From Candidatus Ferrigenium altingense (lineage in GTDB: Bacteria > Pseudomonadota > Gammaproteobacteria > Burkholderiales > Gallionellaceae): 64,000 bases of DNA. This document shows, in pieces, positions 30,596 to 38,632 of the stretch. Every line of letters begins with the position of its first letter. The stretch's first letter is position 1. The stretch covers positions 248,001 through 312,000 of the forward strand of contig JAHRYS010000003.1 in the NCBI GenBank assembly GCA_020621985.1, read 5' to 3'. The notes under the pieces were generated by a model. The model searched no databases. It was not told the DNA's origin and was given only the letters and a program-made list of their open reading frames with translations. A program made the translations under genes and the position numbers.

Positions 30596-30620
30596 GTAGT
30601 GTGCGTTCCACGCACCCTAC
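30596..30620. repeat. REP-like inverted repeat after rlmB
   Basis: GTAG-T-GTGCGT, loop TCC, ACGCAC-C-CTAC: an imperfect palindrome of ten pairs and one mismatch in the gap between rlmB and the phosphoribosyltransferase gene. Sequences of this type recur in many proteobacterial genomes; here it may also be an RNA hairpin. Confidence 0.5.
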
Positions 30621-30662
30621 GGCTGGATCGGCAACGGCAAAGTGTGAAGGGAGGGCATGGAA

Positions 30663-31289
30663 ATGTTATTTCGTGATCGCAAAGATGCTGCAAGCAAACT
30701 GGCGGAAGCGCTAGATCAATATCGCGGCCAGCATCCGCTGGTGCTGGCGATTCCGCGCGGCGCGGTGCCGATGGCGAAGATCATCGCCAAGGCGCTGGAC
30801 GGCGAAGTGGACGTGGTGCTGGTGCGCAAATTGCGCGCACCGGGCAACCCTGAATTCGCCATCGGCGCGGTGGACGAGACCGGCTGGACTTATCTCGGCG
30901 ACTATGCCGAGCACGTGGCGGGCAGTTCGCAGTACATCGAAGCCGAGAAGGAAATGCAACTCAAGGTAATGCGCGAACGGCGCGCCAGCTATACACCGGT
31001 GCGTCCGCCGCTCGATCCGGCGGGGCGCATCGTCATCGTGGTGGACGACGGCTTGGCAACCGGCTCAACGATGATCGCCGCACTGCACGCATTGCGCGCC
31101 AAATCCCCGCAAAAACTGATCTGCGCGGTGCCGGTGGCTCCGCCGGATACGCTGGACAAGGTGGAACCCTATGCCGATGAAGTGGTGTGCCTGAGCGCAC
31201 CGGCGATGTTTTATGCGGTGGGGCAGTTCTACCAGTCTTTTCCGCAGGTGAGCGACGAGGAAGTGATCGCGTTGCTGGCTGCGGATTGA
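30663..31289 (+). CDS. phosphoribosyltransferase-family protein
   Basis: A 208-residue type I phosphoribosyltransferase-fold protein. The PRPP-binding loop is visible as VVDDGLATGSTMIAAL near residue 120, and IPRGAVPMAKIIAK near the start is typical of this group. The exact substrate is unknown. An ATG six bases upstream is in frame, but GGAGGG is correctly spaced for the ATG at 30663. Similar proteins in other bacteria are fused or paired with a dienelactone-hydrolase-like protein; here such a hydrolase is encoded nearby on the opposite strand at 31766-32392. Confidence 0.85.
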   Translation: MLFRDRKDAASKLAEALDQYRGQHPLVLAIPRGAVPMAKIIAKALDGEVDVVLVRKLRAPGNPEFAIGAVDETGWTYLGDYAEHVAGSSQYIEAEKEMQLKVMRERRASYTPVRPPLDPAGRIVIVVDDGLATGSTMIAALHALRAKSPQKLICAVPVAPPDTLDKVEPYADEVVCLSAPAMFYAVGQFYQSFPQVSDEEVIALLAAD

Positions 31290-31308
31290 GAGGACAGCCC
31301 CCAATTTT

Positions 31309-31743
31309 TTGCTCACTGCAACTTTAAAGAAGAATACCGATGAAGAAAAAAATCCGCTCCGCGTCCCGGTGACACGCGGCCTGAAGGATATCTACGCGAT
31401 GGATATGCATACCGCTTACCAGGCCGCCTGCCTTGGGCAGTTTAATGTCGTGGCTTTCAGCCGGCTGGCGGCAGCCATTTCGGTTATCCGCACGGCGCTC
31501 GAGCAAAAACAGACGAAAATCCCTCTCGCCATTGAAACACTGGATGCGGCCATTGAAACACTGGTGGCAGTGAGAAAAAGAGGCGATGAAACGGATGTAT
31601 GGGAGCTGACCGAGGGCGAGCGCCCTTCAATTCTTGACGGGATCGACATGGCCGAGCAATGCATCGGCACGCTGGACGTCGCGCTGCTGGAGCAGACTGC
31701 GGCCAGGATACTCAGGGAGGTTTGGGGCGAGCAGGCTGGTTAG
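31309..31743 (+). CDS. hypothetical helical protein, start uncertain
   Basis: The frame is open from a TTG at 31309 to a TAG at 31743 (144 codons) and encodes a mostly helical, soluble protein with LAAAISVIRTALEQKQ and IDMAEQCIGTLDVALLEQTAARIL. No family is recognised. The start is unclear: TTG at 31309 has no close ribosome site, GTG at 31369 is in frame, and an ATG at 31340 with AAAGAAG upstream is in the next frame, separated from the main frame by a run of seven A at 31346-31352. A slip or sequencing error in that run would join this ATG to the main ORF. It follows the phosphoribosyltransferase gene by 20 bases. Confidence 0.6.
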   Translation: MLTATLKKNTDEEKNPLRVPVTRGLKDIYAMDMHTAYQAACLGQFNVVAFSRLAAAISVIRTALEQKQTKIPLAIETLDAAIETLVAVRKRGDETDVWELTEGERPSILDGIDMAEQCIGTLDVALLEQTAARILREVWGEQAG

Positions 31744-31765
31744 GGGTTTTATTGCGATACCGGCC

Positions 31766-32392
31766 TTACAGGTGCTGCACAAACCAGGAGGCTGCGCTGC
31801 GTGCGGCCTGTTGCAGCGTGCCGGGTTCTTCAAATAAATGCGTTGCGCCGGGAATCAGGATGAGTTCCTTCTCGCAGTTCATCAGCGCATAGGCTTGCTG
31901 GTTCAACTCGATCACACCGTAGTCCGCGGCACCGACGATGAGCAGGGTCGGCGCGGCTACGCGGCTCAAGTCAACTTCTCCGGCCAGATCGGGGCGCCCG
32001 CCGCGCGATACCACCGCAGCAATTTCATCGCCCATTTTCGCCGCGGCCTGCAACGCTGCCGCCGCGCCGGTGCTGGCGCCAAAATAGCCGAGTTTGAGTG
32101 TTTGCGTGTTCGGGTTGGACTGCAACCAGGCGGTGGCCGCCAGCAGGCGGCGCGTGAGCAGTGCGATGTCGAAGCGCGTCTCATAATCCTGGTCTTCCTC
32201 GCGCGTCAGCAGGTCGAACAACAGCGTGCCGATGCCGTGCTGTTGCAGCACCTCGGCGACATAGGTGTTGCGCGGGCTGAAGCGGCTGCTGCCGCTGCCG
32301 TGCGCGAACAGCACCACACCCTTGGCGGACGGCGGCAGGATCAGTTCGCCGTCGAGTTCGACCTGGTCGGCTGGAATATGTACGGTGCTCAT
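31766..32392 (-). CDS. dienelactone hydrolase-like alpha/beta hydrolase
   Basis: A 208-residue alpha/beta-hydrolase. The oxyanion region HGSGSSRFSPRN, the nucleophile elbow GYFGASTGAAAAL (Ser in GAST) and the late catalytic residues in VGAADYGVIELN and PGATHLFEE are visible. It is cytoplasmic, with no signal peptide. The substrate is unknown. It is the last gene of the minus-strand cluster, 13 bases after amrS, and ends convergent with the unknown gene to its left. Relatives are often linked to phosphoribosyltransferase genes like the one at 30663. Confidence 0.85.
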   Translation of the reverse strand: MSTVHIPADQVELDGELILPPSAKGVVLFAHGSGSSRFSPRNTYVAEVLQQHGIGTLLFDLLTREEDQDYETRFDIALLTRRLLAATAWLQSNPNTQTLKLGYFGASTGAAAALQAAAKMGDEIAAVVSRGGRPDLAGEVDLSRVAAPTLLIVGAADYGVIELNQQAYALMNCEKELILIPGATHLFEEPGTLQQAARSAASWFVQHL

Positions 32393-32405
32393 GGCAATCC
32401 TCCTG

Positions 32406-33503
32406 TCACAATTGGCCTCCCATCACGATAGGGATGCGGCGCGCCCCAAATGCTTTGCTGAACTTTTCGAAGCGCCCGGCGATTTTGGCATGGCAGTCCG
32501 GGCAATGGCCGTCGGGGGTGAGACGGTATTGCTCGATCTCGTACCAGTCGCGCACGATCAACGCGCTGCCGCACGACGGGCAGGACGTGGTATCACCTTC
32601 GCGATTATGCACGTTGCCGGTATAGACATACAACAGCCCCGCAGCACGGGCGATTTTTCGCGCTTGTACCAATGTTTCCGGCGGCGTGGCGGGAACGCCG
32701 GTCATCTTGTAGTCAGGGTGGAATGCGCTGAAGTGTAGCGGCACGTCCACGCCGAGTTCCTTGACGATCCATTCGCTCATCGCGCTGATCTCTTCACTGG
32801 AATCGTTGAGGCCGGGGATCAGCAGGGTGGTCAACTCGACCCAGACATCGGTTTCCTGGCGCAGGTATTTCAGCGTGTCCAGCACCGGTTGCAGATGCGC
32901 GCCGGTTTGCTTGACGTAGAACTCGTCGGTGAACGCCTTGAGGTCGACATTGGCGGCATCCATTTTGGCGAAGAACTCGCGGCGCGGCTGGTCGTGGATA
33001 TAGCCCGCCGTGACCGCGACGGTCTTGATCCCGAGTTCATGGCAGGCATCGGCGGTGTCCATCGCATATTCGGCGAAGATAATAGGGTCGTTGTAGGTGA
33101 AGGCGACGCTCTTGCAGCCGTATTCTGCTGCGGCGCGCGCGATGGCTTCCGGACTGGCCTGGTCGGCGAGTTTGTCGAAGCTGCGCGATTTGGAAATGTC
33201 CCAGTTCTGGCAGAACTTGCAGGCGAGGTTGCAGCCCGCGGTGCCGAACGACAGGATGCTGCTGCCGGGATAGAAATGGTTGAGCGGTTTCTTCTCGATC
33301 GGGTCGACGCAGAAACCCGAGGAGCGGCCGTAAGTGGTGAGCACCATCGCATCGTTGACGCGGCCGCGCACGAAACACGCGCCGCGCTGACCTTCGTGGA
33401 GCTTACAGTCGCGCGGGCACAGATCGCACTGGATGCGCCCGTCATCCAGCTTGTGCCAGTACTTGGCGGGGAAGCGTTCGGCAGTGCTGATCGGTTCGTC
33501 CAT
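32406..33503 (-). CDS. amrS: AmmeMemoRadiSam system radical SAM enzyme
   Basis: A 365-residue radical SAM protein. The cluster-binding motif is Cys91-x3-Cys95-x2-Cys98 in CNLACKFCQNW. An N-terminal CDLCPRDC-type zinc/FeS region (Cys26, 29, 33, 43) and a C-terminal CPSCG and CPDCHAK pair are also present, all typical of the AmrS family (pyruvate-formate-lyase-activating-enzyme-like). AmrS is usually encoded with AMMECR1-like AmrA and MEMO-like AmrB; the reaction of this three-part system is not known. Here amrA and amrB lie just upstream on the same strand, separated by two inverted repeats. Confidence 0.92.
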   Translation of the reverse strand: MDEPISTAERFPAKYWHKLDDGRIQCDLCPRDCKLHEGQRGACFVRGRVNDAMVLTTYGRSSGFCVDPIEKKPLNHFYPGSSILSFGTAGCNLACKFCQNWDISKSRSFDKLADQASPEAIARAAAEYGCKSVAFTYNDPIIFAEYAMDTADACHELGIKTVAVTAGYIHDQPRREFFAKMDAANVDLKAFTDEFYVKQTGAHLQPVLDTLKYLRQETDVWVELTTLLIPGLNDSSEEISAMSEWIVKELGVDVPLHFSAFHPDYKMTGVPATPPETLVQARKIARAAGLLYVYTGNVHNREGDTTSCPSCGSALIVRDWYEIEQYRLTPDGHCPDCHAKIAGRFEKFSKAFGARRIPIVMGGQL

Positions 33504-33525
33504 GTTGGAACTCCAGTGCAGAAAG

Positions 33526-33583
33526 TGTAGCGTGCGCTGTGCGCACGATATTCAACCAAGCCGTGCGCACAGCGCACGCTACA
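33526..33583. repeat. 22-bp perfect inverted repeat between amrA and amrS
   Basis: TGTAGCGTGCGCTGTGCGCA and two further bases at 33526-33547 are repeated inverted at 33562-33583 with a 14-base loop. It is a long perfect stem in non-coding DNA, directly before amrS, and looks like a REP-type repeat. Confidence 0.75.
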
Positions 33584-33606
33584 TTACTAACCGATAGAAA
33601 ACTAAT

Positions 33607-33659
33607 TGTGGGAGCGGCTTCAGCCGCGAAAGGCAATCGCGGCTGAAGCCGCTCCCACA
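33607..33659. repeat. REP element, 23-bp perfect stem
   Basis: The arm beginning TGTGGGAGCGGCTTCAGCCG (33607-33629) is repeated inverted at 33637-33659 around a seven-base loop. This arm matches a REP consensus abundant in Pseudomonas and Xanthomonas-type genomes (known from experience, not searched here). It stands 23 bases from the other inverted repeat, so the two may act as a pair. Confidence 0.8.
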
Positions 33660-33689
33660 GAAAACTATTTCTTATTACCTCAATTTGAA

Positions 33690-34241
33690 TTAACTCTCCC
33701 TCTCGCTCCATTTAGTCACGGTATAGCGCGACAGCTTCACGCCTTCTTCCCAGAAGTCATCGGGCAGCCCGGCCTTGCGTCTGAGATGCGCCATGAACTG
33801 GCGGGGCTGGGGCAACTGTTCCCATACCTGCGGCAGAAAGGTGCTGCGATAGTGACCATACTCGAACACGATGCCGTCCACGTTGGGGCGTATCTGCGCC
33901 AGCGCATCGGCCTCGCCCCGGACATCCATCGCGGTGGTCGGCGAGAGCAGCGAGATTTCGACCGTGGTGATGTCGAGTTCCTCGACGCTCAACGGCATGA
34001 AGCGCGGATCGTGTATCGCGGCGGACACGGCATTGCTTTTGACATCGGCGAGCAATGGCCGGTGCGCCTGCAGCGTGCCGATGCAGCCGCGCAACTCGCC
34101 GTTTTGCGTGAGCGTCACGAAGCATGCGCCATGCTCGGCCAGCCAGGGCGCGGTTTCGTCTGCCGCATGGGGCACGTCCAGGACGCGCGAAATCGCGGCG
34201 CGTGCGATCGGCAGCAGTATCTTTCCATGTTCAGTGTTCAT
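33690..34241 (-). CDS. amrA: AmmeMemoRadiSam system protein A (AMMECR1-like)
   Basis: A 183-residue AMMECR1-domain protein. The hallmark GELRGCIGT with Cys53 is present, with FVTLTQNG before it and AIHDPRFMPLSVEELD after. PQVWEQLPQPRQFMAHLRRKAGLP and the aromatic C-terminus match the family. The function is unknown; the conserved Cys suggests a catalytic or binding role. The gene overlaps amrB by 11 bases, so the two are translationally coupled. Confidence 0.92.
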   Translation of the reverse strand: MNTEHGKILLPIARAAISRVLDVPHAADETAPWLAEHGACFVTLTQNGELRGCIGTLQAHRPLLADVKSNAVSAAIHDPRFMPLSVEELDITTVEISLLSPTTAMDVRGEADALAQIRPNVDGIVFEYGHYRSTFLPQVWEQLPQPRQFMAHLRRKAGLPDDFWEEGVKLSRYTVTKWSERES

Positions 34242-35034
34242 TTTTCATTTCCTCGGTAAAGGCGAGGGCGGCATAGCCCACCACTTGGTCATAAGACCCC
34301 GCAGTGTCCCCGGAGTTTCGCAGATCGAGCAAATGAGGCGTGAGGTGGTGCTGGCGCGCCGCGACGATCATGCCGTTGATCGGCGTGCCGCCGCAGGCGT
34401 GGTCGTGATTGATGGGCTGGCGCAACTTGAGGATGGCTTGCACGGTGTCATGATCCACGCGCTGTGCGGTGGCGTAGGGCAGGAAATGGGATAAATCCGA
34501 GCTGATCACGATTAGCGTCTCCTCGCCGCCCCACAGTGCTTCCAGCACCGCTGCAACCTCCTCGGGCGTTGCCATGCCCACTGCCAGCGGCAGCAGGGTG
34601 AAATCCGGCAGCACGCTTTGCAGGAACGGCAGTTGTACTTCCAGCGAATGTTCCAGCGCATGCGCCTGCGCGCTGACGGTCACCTGCGGCAGACCGGCGA
34701 TGCTGCGCGCCGCTGCCGTATCCAGCATGACCCGCCCCAGCGGCGTATCGAAGGCCTCCACACCGGGCAGCGCCAGGCCGCGCACCGCGACGCGGTGGGT
34801 GGGGCCGAGCAGCACCACGCGGCGGATACGCGCGGCAATCGGTTGGAGTGTGGCGTAGGCGGTTGCGGCAATCGCGCCGGAATAGATGAAACCGGCGTGC
34901 GGGACGATCAGGGCTTTAGGGGTCAGGCTGTGCGGATGCGCTTGTGACAGAAATTGCTGCACGTCATGCGCAAGCTGCCGGGGGTCGGCGGGGTAGAACA
35001 GGCCTGCGACGGCAGGGGTGCGGATGGCGGACAT
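34231..35034 (-). CDS. amrB: AmmeMemoRadiSam system protein B (MEMO1-like)
   Basis: A 267-residue MEMO-family protein with a dioxygenase-like fold. The start IRTPAVAGLFYPADP, the metal-ligand-like HAGFIYSG and GPTHRV, SDLSHFLPYATAQ and CGGTPINGMIVAA are family signatures. Human MEMO1 is known to bind metal; the bacterial role is unknown. It lies 61 bases after the NuoF-like gene and overlaps amrA, so the AmmeMemoRadiSam genes probably form the distal part of the korA operon. Confidence 0.92.
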   Translation of the reverse strand: MSAIRTPAVAGLFYPADPRQLAHDVQQFLSQAHPHSLTPKALIVPHAGFIYSGAIAATAYATLQPIAARIRRVVLLGPTHRVAVRGLALPGVEAFDTPLGRVMLDTAAARSIAGLPQVTVSAQAHALEHSLEVQLPFLQSVLPDFTLLPLAVGMATPEEVAAVLEALWGGEETLIVISSDLSHFLPYATAQRVDHDTVQAILKLRQPINHDHACGGTPINGMIVAARQHHLTPHLLDLRNSGDTAGSYDQVVGYAALAFTEEMKNEH

Positions 35035-35095
35035 GGCAACCTCCCTTCATGCGATGCCCCTGATGTGGGGGCATCGCCGGGAAGATTCAAGATAC

Positions 35096-36367
35096 TTAGT
35101 GCAAAGCCTGCTTGAACTCGTCGGGGAAGTGATGGAAGGCGCTGTCGAGCAGTTGCACGGCACCGTTGATGAGATGGCAACGGCCGCTGCCGGGCAGCAT
35201 GGTGCAGAGATTCTTCAGCGTGGTCAGATCGGTCGCGGTGCCGCATCCGGTGTCGATCCGGTCCAGCAGCCGGCTCATGGTGGCGGTACCCACCTTGCAC
35301 GAGTTGCATTGGCCGCACGAGGAATGGGCGAAGAAGCGCTCATATTCGGCGACTCGCTTGACGATGCCGGTGCCCTCCGATATGACGATCATCGCGCCCG
35401 TGCCCAGGTTGGCGCCGCGCGCGCGCAGGGAATCAAAATCCATTGCCACGTCGAGGTCAACGGGGGTCAGCAGGGTGCTCGAAGGCCCGCCGGTAAACAC
35501 CGCTTTGAGCGGCTTGCCGGACAGCAGACCGCCGCCGTGAGTGTAGATGAGTTCACGTAGCGGTGTGCCCATTGGCAGTTCAAATACGCCGGGGTGCAGC
35601 ACGTCACCGCTCAGGGAATACAGCTTGGTGCCGGTGCCAACGCCTATGCCGAGTGCGCGGAACCATGCGGCACCTTGCGCGACGATATGCGGCACGTTGG
35701 CGATAGTTTCGACGTTGTTGATCAGGGTCGGGCAGCCATGCACGCCAGCTTGAGCCGGGTAGGGCGGTTTGCCGCGCGGGAAGGGGAAGCGGCCTTCGAC
35801 CCATTCCATGGAGGCCGTTTCTTCGCCACCGATGTAGTGTCCAGAACCGGGCAGGAGCTGGAGTTCCATCGGCCTGCCGAGTGCGGTCGAGGCCTGTGCC
35901 AGCAGATCGGATGCCTGCCATTGTTCGATTGCCGCCTTCATTGCAGCAAGCGAGCGGGTCAAGTCCGGATTGGTGTAGAACACGACACGGTTGACGCCGA
36001 TCGCCAGTGCCGTCACAACGGCACCCTCGATCACCTGATGGGGCGTTTCTTCGAGCAGCACGCGATCCTTGAAGGTGCCGGGCTCGTCCTCGTTACCGTT
36101 TACGATCAGGTATTTGTCCGGTTTCGGCGCTTCGGCGGCGACAAATTCCCACTTGCGCCATGCCGGGAAGCCGCTGCCGCCCAGACCGCGGAGATCGGCC
36201 TGCTTCACTTCCGCCAGTACGGCAGCCGGGTTTTGTATGGCGCGCGCCAGCGCTGCGCCGCCGCCTGAGCTGCGCCAGCGAGCCATGTCGGCACCGACGC
36301 GCCGATCCGGATGAAGCAGCACCTGTGATACCCCAACTCGAGGCATTTCCATGCTCAGCGATTCCAT
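35096..36367 (-). CDS. NuoF-like NADH-binding flavoprotein
   Basis: A 423-residue protein with the layout of complex I subunit NuoF. The NADH/FMN site is seen in LRGLGGSGFPAWRKWEF and NGNEDEPGTFKDR, an SLBB domain follows, and near the end CGQCNSCK (Cys351, 354, 357) plus Cys388 or Cys397 ligate a [4Fe-4S] cluster. It is not in a nuo operon; it overlaps the frdA-like gene by 13 bases and follows frdB and korAB. GGGAGG precedes the ATG at 36367. The likely role is to pass electrons between NAD(H) and the FrdA/FrdB-like pair (inference). Confidence 0.88.
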   Translation of the reverse strand: MESLSMEMPRVGVSQVLLHPDRRVGADMARWRSSGGGAALARAIQNPAAVLAEVKQADLRGLGGSGFPAWRKWEFVAAEAPKPDKYLIVNGNEDEPGTFKDRVLLEETPHQVIEGAVVTALAIGVNRVVFYTNPDLTRSLAAMKAAIEQWQASDLLAQASTALGRPMELQLLPGSGHYIGGEETASMEWVEGRFPFPRGKPPYPAQAGVHGCPTLINNVETIANVPHIVAQGAAWFRALGIGVGTGTKLYSLSGDVLHPGVFELPMGTPLRELIYTHGGGLLSGKPLKAVFTGGPSSTLLTPVDLDVAMDFDSLRARGANLGTGAMIVISEGTGIVKRVAEYERFFAHSSCGQCNSCKVGTATMSRLLDRIDTGCGTATDLTTLKNLCTMLPGSGRCHLINGAVQLLDSAFHHFPDEFKQALH

Positions 36368-37947
36368 ATGCCTCCCGCTGCATAAGCAGGCAATACCTGC
36401 GGTGCCCGTTGCGTCATGGGCATGCCGGCGAGGGTCAGCGCGCGGCGCAGGTTGTTGACATGTTCAAGGGTAACTTTCTTGGGGCCGCGGTCGCGGTCGG
36501 CGGTGGCCGCAACGCCGGCGCGGCGGCCGAAGCTGATGATCTCGAGCAGGGCGTTGCCCATGAGGCGGTTGCGTCCGTGTATGCCTCCCGCTACCTCACC
36601 CACCGCATACAGGCCGGGCACCGTGGTGGCGCCGTTGACGTCGATCACTGCGCCGCCGTTCTGGTAGTGCAGGGTCGGATGGACCAGCAGGGGTTCGCGG
36701 CGCGGGTCGATGCCCGCGACATGGGTGCGCGTCATCAGGCTGGTAAATTGCTGTTCCAGTATGCCCGGATTGGCGCGTTCCAGACGCGGCGTGTCGAGCC
36801 ACACGCCGGCGTGCTGATCGTCAACGCGAACCCCGCGCCCCTCGCTGCATTCGCGCAGGATCGCGGCGCATACCACATCGCGCGGCTGGAGTTCATCAAT
36901 GAAGCGTTGTCCGAGGCCGTTTATCAGCAGCGCACCCGCCGCACGGACACCCTCGGTCACCAGCTTGCCCGCCAGATGGGAAGGGTGCGCCAGGCCTGTC
37001 GGGTGATACTGGAAGGAATCCAGTTCGCACAGGCGCGCGCCAATGCGGTACGCGAGCACCAGGCCATCGCCGGTTGCGCCGAGATGATTGGAGGTTGGAA
37101 AACCATTCAGGTGCAGCCGCCCGAGTCCGCCGGTTGCGAGGATCACGGAGCGGGTGCGTACGATACGCAACTGGCCGTCCAGCAGCGAGGTGAGAACTGC
37201 GCCGACACATTTCTGCCCGACTTCGTTGGACAGGAGTTCGACGGCGGGGCTTTGCTCCCAGACTTCGATGCTGCGATGCTGGATAACTGCCTCGCGCAGC
37301 ACGCGCATCATTTCCAGGCCGGTGTAGTCGCGGCAATGGACGAGACGGGGAGTGCTCATGCCGCCCGCGCGCCGCGTGTGCAGGTCGCCGCTGGGAGTCT
37401 GGTCGAACTGCATGCCCTGGCTGATCAGCCAGTGCAGTACTTCCGGGCCGTCTCCGGCCAAGGCGGATACCAGCGCCGGGTCGCCGAGATGGTGGCCGCC
37501 GCGCAGGGTGTCCTGGATGTGACGCTGGATCGAGTCGTCCGGCTCAATGGCTGCCTGGATGCCGCCCTCGGCCATGACCGTGTTGCTGTCCCCGAGGCGC
37601 AACTTGGTGGCAAGCAGCACGCGCGCGCCGTTTTCGGCCGCTGCCAACGCCGCCGCGCAGCCCGCACCGCCGCCGCCGATCACCAGCACGTCGATGTCGG
37701 TCACCGGGGCGCCGGCCAGGTCGGCCTCATCGATGAATGCCTCGGCCTGCAGGAGTCCGGCCAGTTCGCGCTGGCAATTGTCGCCCGCGTTGGCTCCCAC
37801 TGCCAGCTTGGTTACGCTGTCGCGCAAGTGATCCGGGTGGTATGCGTTGAGCAGCGCATCGATATCGGTCAGCGCGGGTGGCGGCGCGAGATCCGTATCG
37901 GCACGGTAGCGAGCCAGCGCTTCGGCCAGAGGGATACCATTACTCAT
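36355..37947 (-). CDS. fumarate reductase/succinate dehydrogenase-type flavoprotein
   Basis: A 530-residue FAD protein. The Rossmann motif DVLVIGGGGAGCAAALAA starts at about 86, after an unusual N-terminal extension of about 83 residues. FAD and active-site signatures are MAEGGIQAA, LATGGLGRL, FQYHPTGLAHP, LVTEGVRAAGALL (with the Arg expected in the active site), HYQNGGAV and NRLMGNALLEIISFGRRAG. It could be fumarate reductase, succinate dehydrogenase or, less likely, aspartate oxidase; the neighbouring FrdB-like gene favours the first two. No membrane-anchor gene is present. GAGGG lies before the start. Confidence 0.88.
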   Translation of the reverse strand: MSNGIPLAEALARYRADTDLAPPPALTDIDALLNAYHPDHLRDSVTKLAVGANAGDNCQRELAGLLQAEAFIDEADLAGAPVTDIDVLVIGGGGAGCAAALAAAENGARVLLATKLRLGDSNTVMAEGGIQAAIEPDDSIQRHIQDTLRGGHHLGDPALVSALAGDGPEVLHWLISQGMQFDQTPSGDLHTRRAGGMSTPRLVHCRDYTGLEMMRVLREAVIQHRSIEVWEQSPAVELLSNEVGQKCVGAVLTSLLDGQLRIVRTRSVILATGGLGRLHLNGFPTSNHLGATGDGLVLAYRIGARLCELDSFQYHPTGLAHPSHLAGKLVTEGVRAAGALLINGLGQRFIDELQPRDVVCAAILRECSEGRGVRVDDQHAGVWLDTPRLERANPGILEQQFTSLMTRTHVAGIDPRREPLLVHPTLHYQNGGAVIDVNGATTVPGLYAVGEVAGGIHGRNRLMGNALLEIISFGRRAGVAATADRDRGPKKVTLEHVNNLRRALTLAGMPMTQRAPQVLPAYAAGGIWNR

Positions 37948-37969
37948 GTTTAATTAACCCTCGCCATCT

Positions 37970-38632
37970 TCATTTTTTATTATCCTCATCCCGGCAAGTT
38001 TCCATGCGCTCCTGGCGCAACTCTTCGAGCCGGTGGATCAGGTTGGGCGGGCGCAGGTGAAAATGCGCCGTCACGCGCCGGCTGAACAGGCCCACATGGG
38101 CCGGGGCGATCAGTTCGGGGCAGGCGGCATCGCATAGTTCGCACATGACGCATTCAAAGAACGCCTCTCCCGCCTCGCGGTAGCGGCCCGCAGCAGCCAG
38201 TGCAACGCCGTTCTCGACGGTAATACCCTTGGGGCAGGCTTTGTCGCAGCCGTGGCAATGCCGGCAGCGCGACGCCTCGGGGAAAATCTTGTGGAAACGC
38301 GCATGAATATCCCAGCCATCCTTGAAATCGCTGATTTCATAATGGTGCTGGGGCGCCGATGCCGGCGGCATGAACACGACCTCGATGTTGTCCTCGACAA
38401 AGGTCTGGCAGGCGAGGCCCACCGTCACTTCCTTGCCGCGCCGCAGCATGACGCGGCAGGAGCCGCATACCCCCTCGAGGCAGCCGACACTCGTCACCTG
38501 CGGCACACCGCCGTGCCAGGCAGCCTCGACCAGGGACATGCCCGGATGCGCATTGACGGCGAGGCCGTTGATGGTCAGGGCAACGTCCGGCGTTTGTCCG
38601 CTTTCGGTTGCCGTGGTATTGCTTGTCGTCAT
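37970..38632 (-). CDS. FrdB/SdhB-like iron-sulfur protein
   Basis: A 220-residue protein. The N-terminal [2Fe-2S] ferredoxin fold has Cys51, Cys56, Cys59 and Cys75 (VGCLEGVCGSCR, then GLACQT). The C-terminal part has two Cys groups, Cys123-126-129-133 in CRHCHGCDKACP and Cys161-164-167-171 in CVMCELCDAACP, as in fumarate reductase iron-sulfur subunits. It overlaps korB by four bases (ATGA) and is followed by the flavoprotein after 22 bases. The Cys pattern suggests electron transfer between the flavoprotein and the NuoF-like protein or ferredoxin. Confidence 0.88.
   Translation of the reverse strand: MTTSNTTATESGQTPDVALTINGLAVNAHPGMSLVEAAWHGGVPQVTSVGCLEGVCGSCRVMLRRGKEVTVGLACQTFVEDNIEVVFMPPASAPQHHYEISDFKDGWDIHARFHKIFPEASRCRHCHGCDKACPKGITVENGVALAAAGRYREAGEAFFECVMCELCDAACPELIAPAHVGLFSRRVTAHFHLRPPNLIHRLEELRQERMETCRDEDNKK

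Noticed and set aside
32889..33530. 213-codon plus-strand ORF opposite amrS
   Set aside because: Shadow of the radical SAM gene, whose CxxxCxxC motif is clear.
36160..37953. 597-codon plus-strand ORF opposite the frdA-like gene
   Set aside because: It mirrors a clear flavoprotein gene with FAD and active-site motifs; the antisense translation has no domain and is biased by GC-rich codons.
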